Shown one piece after another: positions 53,200 to 60,733 of a stretch of 64,000 nt of DNA. The stretch is from Prevotella koreensis. Its GTDB lineage: Bacteria; Bacteroidota; Bacteroidia; Bacteroidales; Bacteroidaceae. Location: NCBI RefSeq assembly GCF_003977605.1, contig NZ_RYYU01000001.1, positions 1,936,539 to 2,000,538 on the forward strand, given 5' to 3'. The notes beneath the pieces are model-generated. The model was not told where the DNA came from. It made no database searches and was given only the letters and a program-made list of their open reading frames with translations. Made by a program: the position numbers and the translations under genes. The first letter of the stretch is position 1, and each line of letters opens with the position of its first letter.

Positions 53200-53207
53200 C
53201 AAAATTA
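53200..53207 (-). promoter_or_regulatory. -7 box for the 53070-50070 operon
   Basis: Minus-strand TAATTTTG fits TAnnTTTG. The leader would be about 120 nt long and contains a short hairpin ATGCC/GGCAT (53108-53121). Confidence 0.55.
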
Positions 53208-53229
53208 CTGATGTCTGTATAAATACGCA

Positions 53230-53247
53230 ATACCTATTAATAGGTAT
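53230..53247 (-). promoter_or_regulatory. 18-bp perfect palindrome ATACCTATTAATAGGTAT, probable operator
   Basis: A perfect palindrome whose centre is 31.5 bp from the outer edge of the -7 box at 53200-53207. Sequence and spacing match the palindrome in front of the porin-imelysin operon (44683-44700). Confidence 0.65.
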
Positions 53248-53302
53248 AACGTGTGATGTAAGCACTTGTTTGCTTCAATGTTTTTATGCCTGTTGCCAAA
53301 AC

Positions 53303-53352
53303 AAAAAGACGGACAAAGGAAACGTTGTGGGTTTTCCTTTGCCCGTCTTTTT
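53303..53352. terminator. Terminator of the YitT-porin operon
   Basis: AAAAAGACGGACAAAGGAAA (53303-53322) pairs with TTTCCTTTGCCCGTCTTTTT (53333-53352) with one mismatch. A/T runs at both ends make it usable on either strand; it lies 10 bp after the porin stop codon. Confidence 0.85.
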
Positions 53353-53362
53353 TATCTTTGTA

Positions 53363-54388
53363 TTAAAGAACCTTTGCTCTCCATGTTACTCCGATGTTCA
53401 CGTTCGACTCTTTGTCGTGTACCGTTCCGTTCGGATTGCCATTTTTGCCGAAAGCATAACCGTAGTTGCCATGTATCCGGACGTTCTTGTCTTTTAGTGG
53501 GAAGAACTCCACGCCTCCGCTTATTCGTTTCAGTTCTGTTCCGTTCATCACTGCCACATCAGCAGCAGTGCCCGACTTGTTCACCTCGTAACTTGCCTTT
53601 GCAAAGATGTTGAATTTCTCGCTTGGTTGGTAAGACACTTGGCAAACCACCGAGCAGTCTTTGCCGAAAAATGTCTGACCTGAAGCAGCACGGTTCATGA
53701 AGTCGAGTTCCACTTGCACGTTGTCGCTGACATGGAAACGGTTGCCGAGCGATAGGTAGTTGATAAATTTGCCCGGGGCATATTCCAATAGGTTTGCCGA
53801 CCACATCGGTTCGTATGAACCGTGTCTGCCCGTCCATTCCAGATTGTAGGCATACATGTCCTCACCTCTTCCTGCGAGTGCGTTGTATCGCTTCTGATAT
53901 GGGCTTTGACAAACTTGGAAAGAGAAAGAGTCATTACCGCTGTTTGTCGTGTATTGTCCGGTCATACCCCATTGGTAGCATGGGAAATTATAGCAGAACT
54001 CTGAAAGGAAATAGCAGTCGATGGGGGCAGGGTAGAGTTCCCTGCCTGCCACATTCACTATCAATTTACCCGCCATGACCGAGAAATTGTTCGTAGGTTT
54101 GTAAATCAGATACAACCAGTCGGTGGCATCAAAGAACGAGTAGTCTTTGTGAATACCGTTCAGGCGGTTTCTGAAAGCGAATGAGAACTGCGGCGATATT
54201 TCACCTTTTATGATGACGTTCACCACGTTGCCCTTGAATCCGCAGTCATTCTTTATCTTCGTTCCGTCGATGTCGCGATATTCGTAGTCGCCTCTTGCCT
54301 CGAAATCGAGGCTCACAGGTTTATTGTCCTGTGCGTATGCCGTAGATGCGCAGATGCACAACAGAGCCAAGATGCTTTTTATTTTCAT
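53363..54388 (-). CDS. Outer-membrane porin O/P-like protein
   Basis: A 341-residue outer-membrane protein: signal peptide (1-19, ending AYA), then a beta-barrel with alternating hydrophobic strands and the motifs FSFAFRNRLNG, DWLYLIYKPTNNFSVMAGK and ISGGVEFFPLKDKNVRIHGNY, similar to small phosphate-selective porins of Bacteroidetes. It ends in GVTWRAKVL. It lies 27 bp downstream of yitT and is probably co-transcribed with it, hinting that the two membrane proteins serve the same solute (inference). Confidence 0.8.
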   Translation of the reverse strand: MKIKSILALLCICASTAYAQDNKPVSLDFEARGDYEYRDIDGTKIKNDCGFKGNVVNVIIKGEISPQFSFAFRNRLNGIHKDYSFFDATDWLYLIYKPTNNFSVMAGKLIVNVAGRELYPAPIDCYFLSEFCYNFPCYQWGMTGQYTTNSGNDSFSFQVCQSPYQKRYNALAGRGEDMYAYNLEWTGRHGSYEPMWSANLLEYAPGKFINYLSLGNRFHVSDNVQVELDFMNRAASGQTFFGKDCSVVCQVSYQPSEKFNIFAKASYEVNKSGTAADVAVMNGTELKRISGGVEFFPLKDKNVRIHGNYGYAFGKNGNPNGTVHDKESNVNIGVTWRAKVL

Positions 54389-54415
54389 TATATTTATATG
54401 TGTTTTTTAGATGCG

Positions 54416-55405
54416 TTATGCCTCCTGTTTGTTTGTACCTTTGTTCAGTTTCCCTTTCTTTGCCCATAGTCCGTGCACTTCGCGAATGTTGTCCGTGGTG
54501 CAGAAAGCATCAATCTTGTTTTCTCCCAGCCATTCCATCATCTTTGAAAGGTCGTCGCCGGTCATGATGATTTCAAGTTGCATCTTCTTCTCATGGCTGT
54601 ATCCGCCCATCACTTCGTGCATCGTTACGCCTCTTTTAATTGTCTTAACGGCATATTCGCGTATCTTCTCATATTCATTGGATATTATGAGCACGCGGGC
54701 TTTTGAGTGCATGTCGAGCATGAAACGGTTGAGAATAAGTCCGTTGAGCCATGTTCCGATGAGTCCGATTATAACGAGGTTTACCGGGTTTATGGAAAAA
54801 GCGGTACAGCAGATTGCACCTCCTGATATGGTTACAGCGGTGCCAAGGTTCAGGCCGGTGTACTTGTTCAGGATCTTTGCGAGAATGTCAAGACCGCCGG
54901 TAGAGGCATTGATGCTGAACAAGATGCTCTGTGATGCACTGAGAATCACAACGAAGCAGAGCAAGTCGAACCAAGGGTTTGCTAACGCTTGGCCGGCAAT
55001 GTGTTCGGTGAACATCGACTCGTCTATCGGTGCTACTTTAGCAAGGATATCGACCATAGGGCCAAGTATCAGCGCGGTATATACGGTCTTTGCTCCGAAC
55101 TCGTTTCCTATGAGCAGGAACGACATTACCAACAACACGGCATTGATGACGAAAATCGTTGTTCCGACAGAGATGAACGGCATCAGTTGGGATAATACCA
55201 GAGAGAGACCGGTGATAGAACCAACGATGAGTTTACTCGGGATAAGGAAGAAATGTACTCCCACTGCAGCAACGAACATGCCCGCAGTCATGATGATAAG
55301 TTCTACCCAGAACTTCTTTGTGGTCAATAGGTGTCCTATTTGAGCCACTTGCGATTTTACGTTTTCGGCAGAGAAAATGTTCTTGCCTTTCATTTTTTTA
55401 TCCAT
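54416..55405 (-). CDS. YitT family membrane protein (DUF161 + DUF2179)
   Basis: A 329-residue inner-membrane protein. Five or six transmembrane segments (about residues 33-52, 58-75, 85-108, 130-150, 165-190, 200-220) form the YitT part with the glycine-rich GGLDILAKILNKYTGLNLG motif. The C-terminal cytoplasmic ~80 residues are a DUF2179 domain (RGVTMHEVMGGYSHEKKMQLEIIM). The family is widespread; transport activity is suspected but substrates are not known. A palindrome lies at a regulatory position upstream of its promoter. Confidence 0.9.
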   Translation of the reverse strand: MDKKMKGKNIFSAENVKSQVAQIGHLLTTKKFWVELIIMTAGMFVAAVGVHFFLIPSKLIVGSITGLSLVLSQLMPFISVGTTIFVINAVLLVMSFLLIGNEFGAKTVYTALILGPMVDILAKVAPIDESMFTEHIAGQALANPWFDLLCFVVILSASQSILFSINASTGGLDILAKILNKYTGLNLGTAVTISGGAICCTAFSINPVNLVIIGLIGTWLNGLILNRFMLDMHSKARVLIISNEYEKIREYAVKTIKRGVTMHEVMGGYSHEKKMQLEIIMTGDDLSKMMEWLGENKIDAFCTTDNIREVHGLWAKKGKLNKGTNKQEA

Positions 55406-55503
55406 ATTCTATTTGTGGTTTTTTATTTGTTTTTCATTCATGATTGTTGACAAATACATGTCACATCCTTATACGATTTATGTTAATTTCACGTTAGGCG
55501 CTG

Positions 55504-55511
55504 CAAAATTA
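55504..55511 (-). promoter_or_regulatory. -7 box for the YitT-porin operon
   Basis: Minus-strand TAATTTTG fits TAnnTTTG, 98 bp upstream of the start codon. Confidence 0.5.
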
Positions 55512-55536
55512 AGGCTTTATTATGAAATGGAAAATG

Positions 55537-55548
55537 TTTCGGCCGAAA
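55537..55548 (-). promoter_or_regulatory. 12-bp palindrome TTTCGGCCGAAA, possible operator
   Basis: A perfect palindrome centred 31.5 bp from the outer edge of the YitT -7 box, the same distance as the ATACC palindromes of two other operons, but different in sequence. Confidence 0.45.
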
Positions 55549-55959
55549 ATTTTTAATATTTTTGTGTAAATCATCAATTATTGCTATGTGAAGGTGCAAA
55601 AATATTCACTTTACACCTCGTTTTATGGGGTGTTTTTGTATTTTGGTTTCAAATTATAAGTTTGTGATTTTGTTGTTTGTAATTTGCTGTATTGTAGTGT
55701 GTTTTGTATTCCTTTCATAATGTCAGTATGCCGTTTTTTGTTGCCGTGTAACAAGATTGGTTTTAAAGTGTTACTTTTTTGTATATTTTTGCTCTAAAAA
55801 ACAACTATGCAGTTTCTGACGTTATGATGTGTTGTTACGTCACTTTTTTGCAACATAAAGAGTAACAACGCTGTGATGTGAATACTCAAATGCCCTATCC
55901 GTTACTTATGCCGTGAGCAAAAAAATGCTTTTTTATTTTGTGTTACAATCATTTTCCAG
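55549..55959. other. AT-rich intergenic region without recognised gene
   Basis: About 410 bp of very AT-rich DNA. An inverted pair GTTGTTAC (55831-55838) and GTAACAAC (55862-55869) and an isolated TATTTTTG (55784-55791) are present, which could mark a small RNA or regulatory structure; nothing firm can be said. Confidence 0.4.
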
Positions 55960-55967
55960 TACTTTTG
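55960..55967 (+). promoter_or_regulatory. -7 box (with -33 TTTG) for the thioredoxin-fold lipoprotein
   Basis: TACTTTTG is preceded at 19 bp by TTTTG (55936-55940), the full TTTG-N19-TAnnTTTG arrangement. It lies 32 bp before the ATG at 56000. Confidence 0.7.
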
Positions 55968-55999
55968 CAATCAAAATAAGAGAAATAAATAACATTGGT

Positions 56000-57151
56000 A
56001 TGAAACGTAACTCCATTATAATAGCCATTTGCGCGATGGCTGTAGTAACTTTCACGGCGTGTAATGAAAGTAAATTCCGTATTGAAGGAAGTATTGCTAA
56101 CGCCAAGGATTCTATGCTTTATCTTGAGAATATGAGTCTTGACGGACCGGTGAAGACCGACTCGGTGAAACTTGATGAGAACGGTGCATTTTCTTTCTGT
56201 GGTGAGAAACCGGAGGCTCCGGAGTTTTACCGGCTTCGCATCGCTGCACAGATAATAAACATAAGCATCGACTCAACAGAAACGGTGACGGTGAAGGCAC
56301 GCTATCCGGAAATGGCTTCGCAATATACTGTGGAAGGTTCGGAGAACTGTTCTAAGATAAAGGAACTTGCTTTGCGACAGATGTCGCTGCAACAGAAAGT
56401 AATAGAAATCAGTCAAAATCCTATGTTGGGCGTTAGGGCTACCGAGGATTCGATACAAAGTTTGGTAGATGCTTACAAAGAAGATGTTAAGAGGAATTAT
56501 ATATTCAAGGAACCGATGAAGGCTTACTCGTACTTCGCTCTGTTCCAGACTTTGGGTAATGTGTTTATATTCAACCCTCGGAATGATGCCGACGACGTTA
56601 AGGTGTTCGGGGCGGTTGCCACAAGTTGGGACACGTATCACCCTAATACGCTGCGCGGACAGAATCTTCATAACATAACCATTGAGGGTATGAAGAACCA
56701 AAGAATATTGAAGAATAGAGATTTGGAGATTGATGCCTCGAAAGTGAATACTTCTAATATCATAAATATTGCATTAGTGGATAACCGCGGTACGATGAGA
56801 CAACTGACCGACCTGCAAGGCAAAGTGGTGTTTCTCGACTTTCATCTGTTCTCCTCGGAGAAGAGCACCGAGAGGATAATGATGCTGCGCGAACTGTATA
56901 ATAAGTACCATGAGCGTGGATTGGAGATTTTCCAAGTTGGTCTTGATGAGGATGAACACTTCTGGAAACAACAAACTGCTGCACTGCCTTGGATCAGTGT
57001 GCGTGCCTCGGGAGAAGAAGCAGAGGCTCTCCTTATGAAATATAATGTGAGAAATATTCCCACGTTCTTCCTTGTAGATCGCAATAATGCTCTTTATAAG
57101 AGGGATGTGCAGATGAATGATTTTGAGAAGGAACTCCAGACACTTCTTTAG
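56000..57151 (+). CDS. DUF4369/thioredoxin-fold lipoprotein lacking CXXC
   Basis: A 383-residue lipoprotein: lipobox FTAC (Cys 21), a DUF4369-like beta domain (about 25-115, GSIANAKDSMLYLENMS), a helical linker, and a C-terminal thioredoxin fold of the TlpA/AhpC type (about 255-383). In redox-active members the strand VVFLDF is followed by WAxWCxxC. Here it is followed by HLFSSEKS (281-288), so both cysteines are missing, while the cis-proline loop NIPTFFLVD is kept. A disulfide role is therefore unlikely; a binding or scaffold role is inferred. The start at 56000 fits the promoter box; the frame opens earlier at 55913. Confidence 0.85.
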   Translation: MKRNSIIIAICAMAVVTFTACNESKFRIEGSIANAKDSMLYLENMSLDGPVKTDSVKLDENGAFSFCGEKPEAPEFYRLRIAAQIINISIDSTETVTVKARYPEMASQYTVEGSENCSKIKELALRQMSLQQKVIEISQNPMLGVRATEDSIQSLVDAYKEDVKRNYIFKEPMKAYSYFALFQTLGNVFIFNPRNDADDVKVFGAVATSWDTYHPNTLRGQNLHNITIEGMKNQRILKNRDLEIDASKVNTSNIINIALVDNRGTMRQLTDLQGKVVFLDFHLFSSEKSTERIMMLRELYNKYHERGLEIFQVGLDEDEHFWKQQTAALPWISVRASGEEAEALLMKYNVRNIPTFFLVDRNNALYKRDVQMNDFEKELQTLL

Positions 57152-57321
57152 GAAAGGAAGACAAAATGTTGTTTGACAGAAAGACAGAAATTGTTTGGAC
57201 ATAAATACAAATTTTGTTTGACATAAAGACAAATATGTTTAGACAGAAAGACAAATATGTTTAGACAGAAAGACATAATTTGTTGGAGGGATAGACAAAA
57301 AAGTTTTATAGAAAGAAAAAA
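57152..57321 (+). repeat. Array of ~22-bp repeats upstream of the GxxExxY gene
   Basis: Seven or eight degenerate units of about 22 bp without spacers; typical units read TTTGACATAAAGACAAATATG and TTTAGACAGAAAGACAAATATG. The array starts right after the preceding gene's stop codon and ends 24 bp before the GxxExxY ATG. The same unit occurs inverted behind the gene. Confidence 0.8.
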
Positions 57322-57345
57322 TGGGAGAAATCAAATATAAATATA

Positions 57346-57762
57346 ATGTATAATGGTATTAATGAAGAGGGGGTAAGTGTTGATGTGGAGGCAACAATCA
57401 GGGAAGTGGTTGATTGTGCCTATCATGTTCGCGGGCAGTTGAGTCAGGGATTTGAGGAGAAAATATATAAGAATGCGATGTGTATAGAGATGGGTAAGCG
57501 CGGGTTGGAGGTTAAAACAGAGGTTCCGGTGAACGTATATTACGATGACATAATAGTGGGACAGTACCGTGCGGACATCATTGTTAATAATGTTGTCATC
57601 ATCGAACTAAAAGCAAACCATTCGCTATGTCCTGCCAACGAGGTGCAACTCGTGAACTACCTAAACGCCTTACACATAGACAACGGCCTCCTTATCAACT
57701 TCGGAGGTGAAAAACTTGAGTGTAAACGTAAATTCAGAAAATATAAACTCCCTTTCCAATAA
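57346..57762 (+). CDS. GxxExxY protein (PD-(D/E)XK nuclease-like)
   Basis: A 138-residue protein with the family signature GFEEKIY (35-41; TIGR04256, PDDEXK_3). The nuclease-like core shows D77 (YRADIIV) and ELK (87-89), the D-x9-E-x-K pattern of the PD-(D/E)XK superfamily. Members are common across bacteria, but a biological role is not established. It starts at ATG 57346, 24 bp after an array of ~22-bp repeats, and is followed after about 20 bp by the same repeat in inverted order, so the gene sits in the middle of a symmetrical cassette. Confidence 0.88.
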   Translation: MYNGINEEGVSVDVEATIREVVDCAYHVRGQLSQGFEEKIYKNAMCIEMGKRGLEVKTEVPVNVYYDDIIVGQYRADIIVNNVVIIELKANHSLCPANEVQLVNYLNALHIDNGLLINFGGEKLECKRKFRKYKLPFQ

Positions 57763-57781
57763 CCTCTTAAAACTCTCCCTC

Positions 57782-57894
57782 TTTTTGTCTTTCCGTCTAA
57801 AAATTTCTGTCTTTATGTCCAAACATTTTTGTCTTTATGTCCAAACAATTTCTGTCTTTCTGTCTAAAAACAAGTCTTTATGTCCAAACAAATG
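57782..57894 (-). repeat. Inverted array of ~22-bp repeats downstream of the GxxExxY gene
   Basis: About five units on the plus strand reading TGTCTTTATGTCCAAACA and TGTCTTTCTGTCTAAAAA, which are the reverse complement of the units at 57152-57321. The last unit runs into the start of the Nudix gene. A further single unit, TTTGTCTGTCTAAATATTT, lies at 58452-58470 behind the Nudix gene. Confidence 0.8.
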
Positions 57895-58434
57895 ATGTCC
57901 CACCCTTTAGATAAATTCAAGTATTGTCCTTTATGTGGTTCCGCGTCTTTCATGTCATCTTCCGAAAAGAGCAAAAAGTGCGCATCATGTAATTTCGAGT
58001 TGTTCATGAACCCATCGGCAGCCACGGCAGCCTTTATCTTCGATAACAAAGGTCGTGTGCTTGTTGTCAGGCGCGGACGGGAGCCGGCCAAAGGTACACT
58101 CGACCTCCCCGGAGGTTTCAGTGACATCGGAGAAACGTCAGAAGAAACTGTCATCCGCGAAGTTAAGGAAGAAACGGGCTTGACGATAACATCGGTAGAG
58201 TTCCTATTTTCTCTTCCCAACACCTACCATTACAGCGGCATGACAATCCCCACCATCGACATGTTCTACCGTTGCGAGGTCGCAGACACCGCCATTTTAG
58301 TCCCCGACGATGATGTGGACGAAGCCGTATGGATTCCCATAAACGAATTGAAGCCCGAAAAATTCGGGCTCCAAAGCATTAGTAGTGGTGTAAAACGACT
58401 TCTTGACCAACACCTGTCAAGGTCGAAATCATAA
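57892..58434 (+). CDS. Nudix hydrolase with N-terminal zinc ribbon
   Basis: A 180-residue Nudix hydrolase, which should cleave a nucleoside diphosphate linked to another moiety; a four-cysteine ribbon as in NADH pyrophosphatase is present (CPLC and CASC, i.e. C12, C15, C30 and C33 from the chosen start). The Nudix box GGFSDIGETSEETVIREVKE begins near residue 74 and is complete (GX5EX7REUXEEXGU). The substrate is unclear; NAD-related or ADP-ribose compounds are possible. The frame starts at an ATG at 57880, but that ATG and MSKQ are encoded by the last repeat unit of the array, so the ATG at 57892 or 57895 is likelier. Confidence 0.88.
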   Translation: MMSHPLDKFKYCPLCGSASFMSSSEKSKKCASCNFELFMNPSAATAAFIFDNKGRVLVVRRGREPAKGTLDLPGGFSDIGETSEETVIREVKEETGLTITSVEFLFSLPNTYHYSGMTIPTIDMFYRCEVADTAILVPDDDVDEAVWIPINELKPEKFGLQSISSGVKRLLDQHLSRSKS

Positions 58435-58468
58435 CCGGTATATTTGAAATCTTTGTCTGTCTAAATAT

Positions 58469-59290
58469 TTATTCCTTTACTGATTTTGCGAATTCGGTCT
58501 CAAGCAAGCCTTTTTTCTTCATGTCTTTCAAAGAGATTTTTACTGTAGGAGTACCGAAATAGTAAGGCCCTACCTCATATTGCTGGTAAATGAATACCAC
58601 GCTATCATTCTGGATGAACAATCCTGAATTAGGCAGTTCGGCAAGTTTTTCCTTTCCGTTCTCGTCTTTCAACATTGATTCGGCCTCTTTATAGTCTTTG
58701 CCCATAATGCTCTTGAATACGTTCACAAGTTCGTCGTTTACGGCTTTCTTCACATCTCCGAGTTTATCCTGTGCCAAGATGTTCATGCCAATCACCTTAC
58801 CGTCGGCCTTGTTGAATGTTACACCTTTCTCGGTGTATGCTCCGTGTGGTCCGCCAAGGTAGATGTTTTCCTTCACCGACATGGTTATAATCTGGTCGTT
58901 TTCATACATAATACCAATTTCCAGTGAACTGTAAAGAGCCGGACCTACAGAGTCAGTACCTTCGTACTCGGCTTCTCCTTTCAGTTTCTTAGACTTTGTT
59001 TCTACGTAGTAGTGAGCCATTGCCCTCACGTCTTTCAAATCAACGCTATCGTTTGCCCCTACGCTCTCTTTGATAAATTCTTTCACACTCTTCTCCAAGG
59101 CTTCGTTACCTACGGGGAAAACAATCTTTACCTGGGCGGTTATATCCTGCTTGCCTTCACGGAATGTGACAGAATCACTCACGCTGTCTTTCTCAACAGT
59201 TCCGTTGTTGGCATTTTTGCCGTCACCCTTTACGTTGCTGCATGCAGCCAAGAACATTATTGCTGCAGCAAAAAACATAATCTTTTTCAT
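58469..59290 (-). CDS. DUF3298/RsiV-like lipoprotein
   Basis: A 273-residue lipoprotein: lipobox LAAC (Cys 17), a DUF4163-like domain (about 45-135) and a DUF3298 domain (about 140-265) with the motifs YLGGPHGAYTEKGVTF and FIYQQYEVGPYYFGTP. These motifs are shared with the extracellular part of the anti-sigma factor RsiV, where the region binds lysozyme. Here there is no anti-sigma domain, only a lipid anchor. Lysozyme or other wall-ligand binding is a hypothesis. It is probably co-transcribed with the lipoprotein 38 bp upstream. Confidence 0.88.
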   Translation of the reverse strand: MKKIMFFAAAIMFLAACSNVKGDGKNANNGTVEKDSVSDSVTFREGKQDITAQVKIVFPVGNEALEKSVKEFIKESVGANDSVDLKDVRAMAHYYVETKSKKLKGEAEYEGTDSVGPALYSSLEIGIMYENDQIITMSVKENIYLGGPHGAYTEKGVTFNKADGKVIGMNILAQDKLGDVKKAVNDELVNVFKSIMGKDYKEAESMLKDENGKEKLAELPNSGLFIQNDSVVFIYQQYEVGPYYFGTPTVKISLKDMKKKGLLETEFAKSVKE

Positions 59291-59328
59291 TTTTTCTTCT
59301 CCTATTATTATTACCGGTTATGATTTTA

Positions 59329-60027
59329 TTATATTTTAAACTTGTGTTTCTTTACTGTTCCGTTTGAGCGCACATAGAAAGTTTGGTCTTTGGGATTGAA
59401 CTCGCAGTCGCTCCCCGAATCAAAGTCATCTACCAGTTTCACAGCCGACTCACTATTGGGGTCATGCACAAAAACGTAAGTATGAGACCACTTTTCTTTT
59501 TTGCCGATACTTATCAACGCAGCATTTTGTCTTTTATTGTTTGCAGATGAAATAGAAAGTTGTATCATCAATCCTTCTTTCAGAAAACCAAACTCGTCGA
59601 AACTTCTTTTCGTCGTCTCGTCTTCGGGGAGTTCGTAGAAAATGTTCACCGCGTTATTTGTCTTATTATTCAACCAAACGATACGTGTCCCATTGGGATG
59701 GTCATTACCCACCACGAATGTGTCGTCCATACCGTCTCGGTCGAAGTCGAAATCGAACTCCGTTGTCATGTTATTGTACATTAATTTTTGGTCTATTGTT
59801 CCGCAGTATCCGGCATCGTTGAAATCAATCAACTCTTCATCATCTAAAGAGTCGTCTTCGTCGTTACTATTATGGTCGTCATCATAGTTGAAATCGTCCA
59901 TTTCATCGTTGTCTGATTGCTCTATTTTATTCTTTCCTTCAAATATGCCCCTGCTAATCTTTTCTTTTATTTTGGAGCACGATGACAAAGAGAAAAGCAC
60001 TAATGTTAAAATCAATAATTTCTTCAT
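59329..60027 (-). CDS. Acidic lipoprotein of unknown function
   Basis: A 232-residue lipoprotein from the ATG at 60027: lipobox LSSC (Cys 17), followed by an Asp/Glu/Asn-rich stretch (about 35-75, DDDHNSNDEDDSLDDEEL), then a beta-rich domain with FDFDFDRDGMDDTFVVGND, a calcium-binding-like D-x-D-x-D-x3-D pattern as in FG-GAP/VCBS or EF-type loops. No family recognised. The frame is open to 60093, but the promoter box at 60066-60073 lies in that part. Upstream partner of the DUF3298 lipoprotein. Confidence 0.75.
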   Translation of the reverse strand: MKKLLILTLVLFSLSSCSKIKEKISRGIFEGKNKIEQSDNDEMDDFNYDDDHNSNDEDDSLDDEELIDFNDAGYCGTIDQKLMYNNMTTEFDFDFDRDGMDDTFVVGNDHPNGTRIVWLNNKTNNAVNIFYELPEDETTKRSFDEFGFLKEGLMIQLSISSANNKRQNAALISIGKKEKWSHTYVFVHDPNSESAVKLVDDFDSGSDCEFNPKDQTFYVRSNGTVKKHKFKI

Positions 60028-60065
60028 TTTTCGTATATTATTATTTGATTGTTTTATTTTTGCGG

Positions 60066-60073
60066 CAAAGATA
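60066..60073 (-). promoter_or_regulatory. -7 box for the two-lipoprotein operon
   Basis: Minus-strand TATCTTTG fits TAnnTTTG, 38 bp upstream of the ATG at 60027. Confidence 0.6.
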
Positions 60074-60260
60074 CTAAATAATTGGAATAACAAAATCTTT
60101 TTGCCATTATTTTTTTCTAATAATGTAAGTATGCGGTATGGTCAATCTGATATGCTTAATTCACTGTGTAGTAGTCTTTGTTTTCTTTTTTTCGCCATTT
60201 CATCGGAATAATGCACGCAATGAGGCAAGGATTGGACTCTGAAAGCATATCTTTCGTGAT

Positions 60261-60322
60261 GCAAAATGGGCGAATTTGGTCAGCAAAATGGGCGAGATTG
60301 CCGACCAATTTCGCCCATTTTG
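60261..60322. repeat. GGGCGAAATTG intergenic repeat, copy D
   Basis: Two direct units (GCAAAATGGGCGAATTTGG, GCAAAATGGGCGAGATTG) and one inverted unit. CAAAATGGGCGAGATTG (60284-60300) pairs with CAATTTCGCCCATTTTG (60306-60322) with a single mismatch and a 5-nt loop. Unlike the other copies it lies between divergent genes. Confidence 0.75.
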
Positions 60323-60697
60323 TTTTCAGTTATATTTCATTCCGTTCGGGATTAAGAAGTCTGTATTTACATAAAAAGCACCTTTACACTTAGCAACAGC
60401 AGTCTCTTTCTCTTTAATTCAGATTGCTCCTTTGGTGTAAGAGAGGGAAGGAGAATCTGCGGTAACTGCTCTGCTTTTCAGGTTGTTGCGGCGCGTAGGG
60501 CCGACGGACGGTACAAGATAAAAGTAGAATGTTGATCATGCCGGTAGTTGTTTTTATGCAGATATATTTTGTTTGCAAAGATCTTGTTTGTCTGAAATAT
60601 CTGTTTCGGAGAGTCGGAAAATGACACATTTTTTGTGTTTATGGTTAAAAAAGTAAAAATAAGTATATATAATAAGGTGCATGCAAACTTTTTATTC
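60323..60697. other. Intergenic region upstream of topA
   Basis: No gene or repeat recognised apart from GGGCG repeat copy D at its left border and the topA promoter at its right. Confidence 0.5.
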
Positions 60698-60705
60698 TAA
60701 TTTTG
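60698..60705 (+). promoter_or_regulatory. -7 box for topA-aroK
   Basis: TAATTTTG fits TAnnTTTG, 28 bp upstream of the topA ATG. Confidence 0.6.
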
Positions 60706-60733
60706 TCGCCCAAAATAAAACATCAATATAGTT

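Noticed and set aside
57152-57894. CRISPR array around the GxxExxY gene
   Set aside because: Units of ~22 bp follow each other without unique spacers, are degenerate, and are inverted on the two sides of a gene; no cas genes are present.
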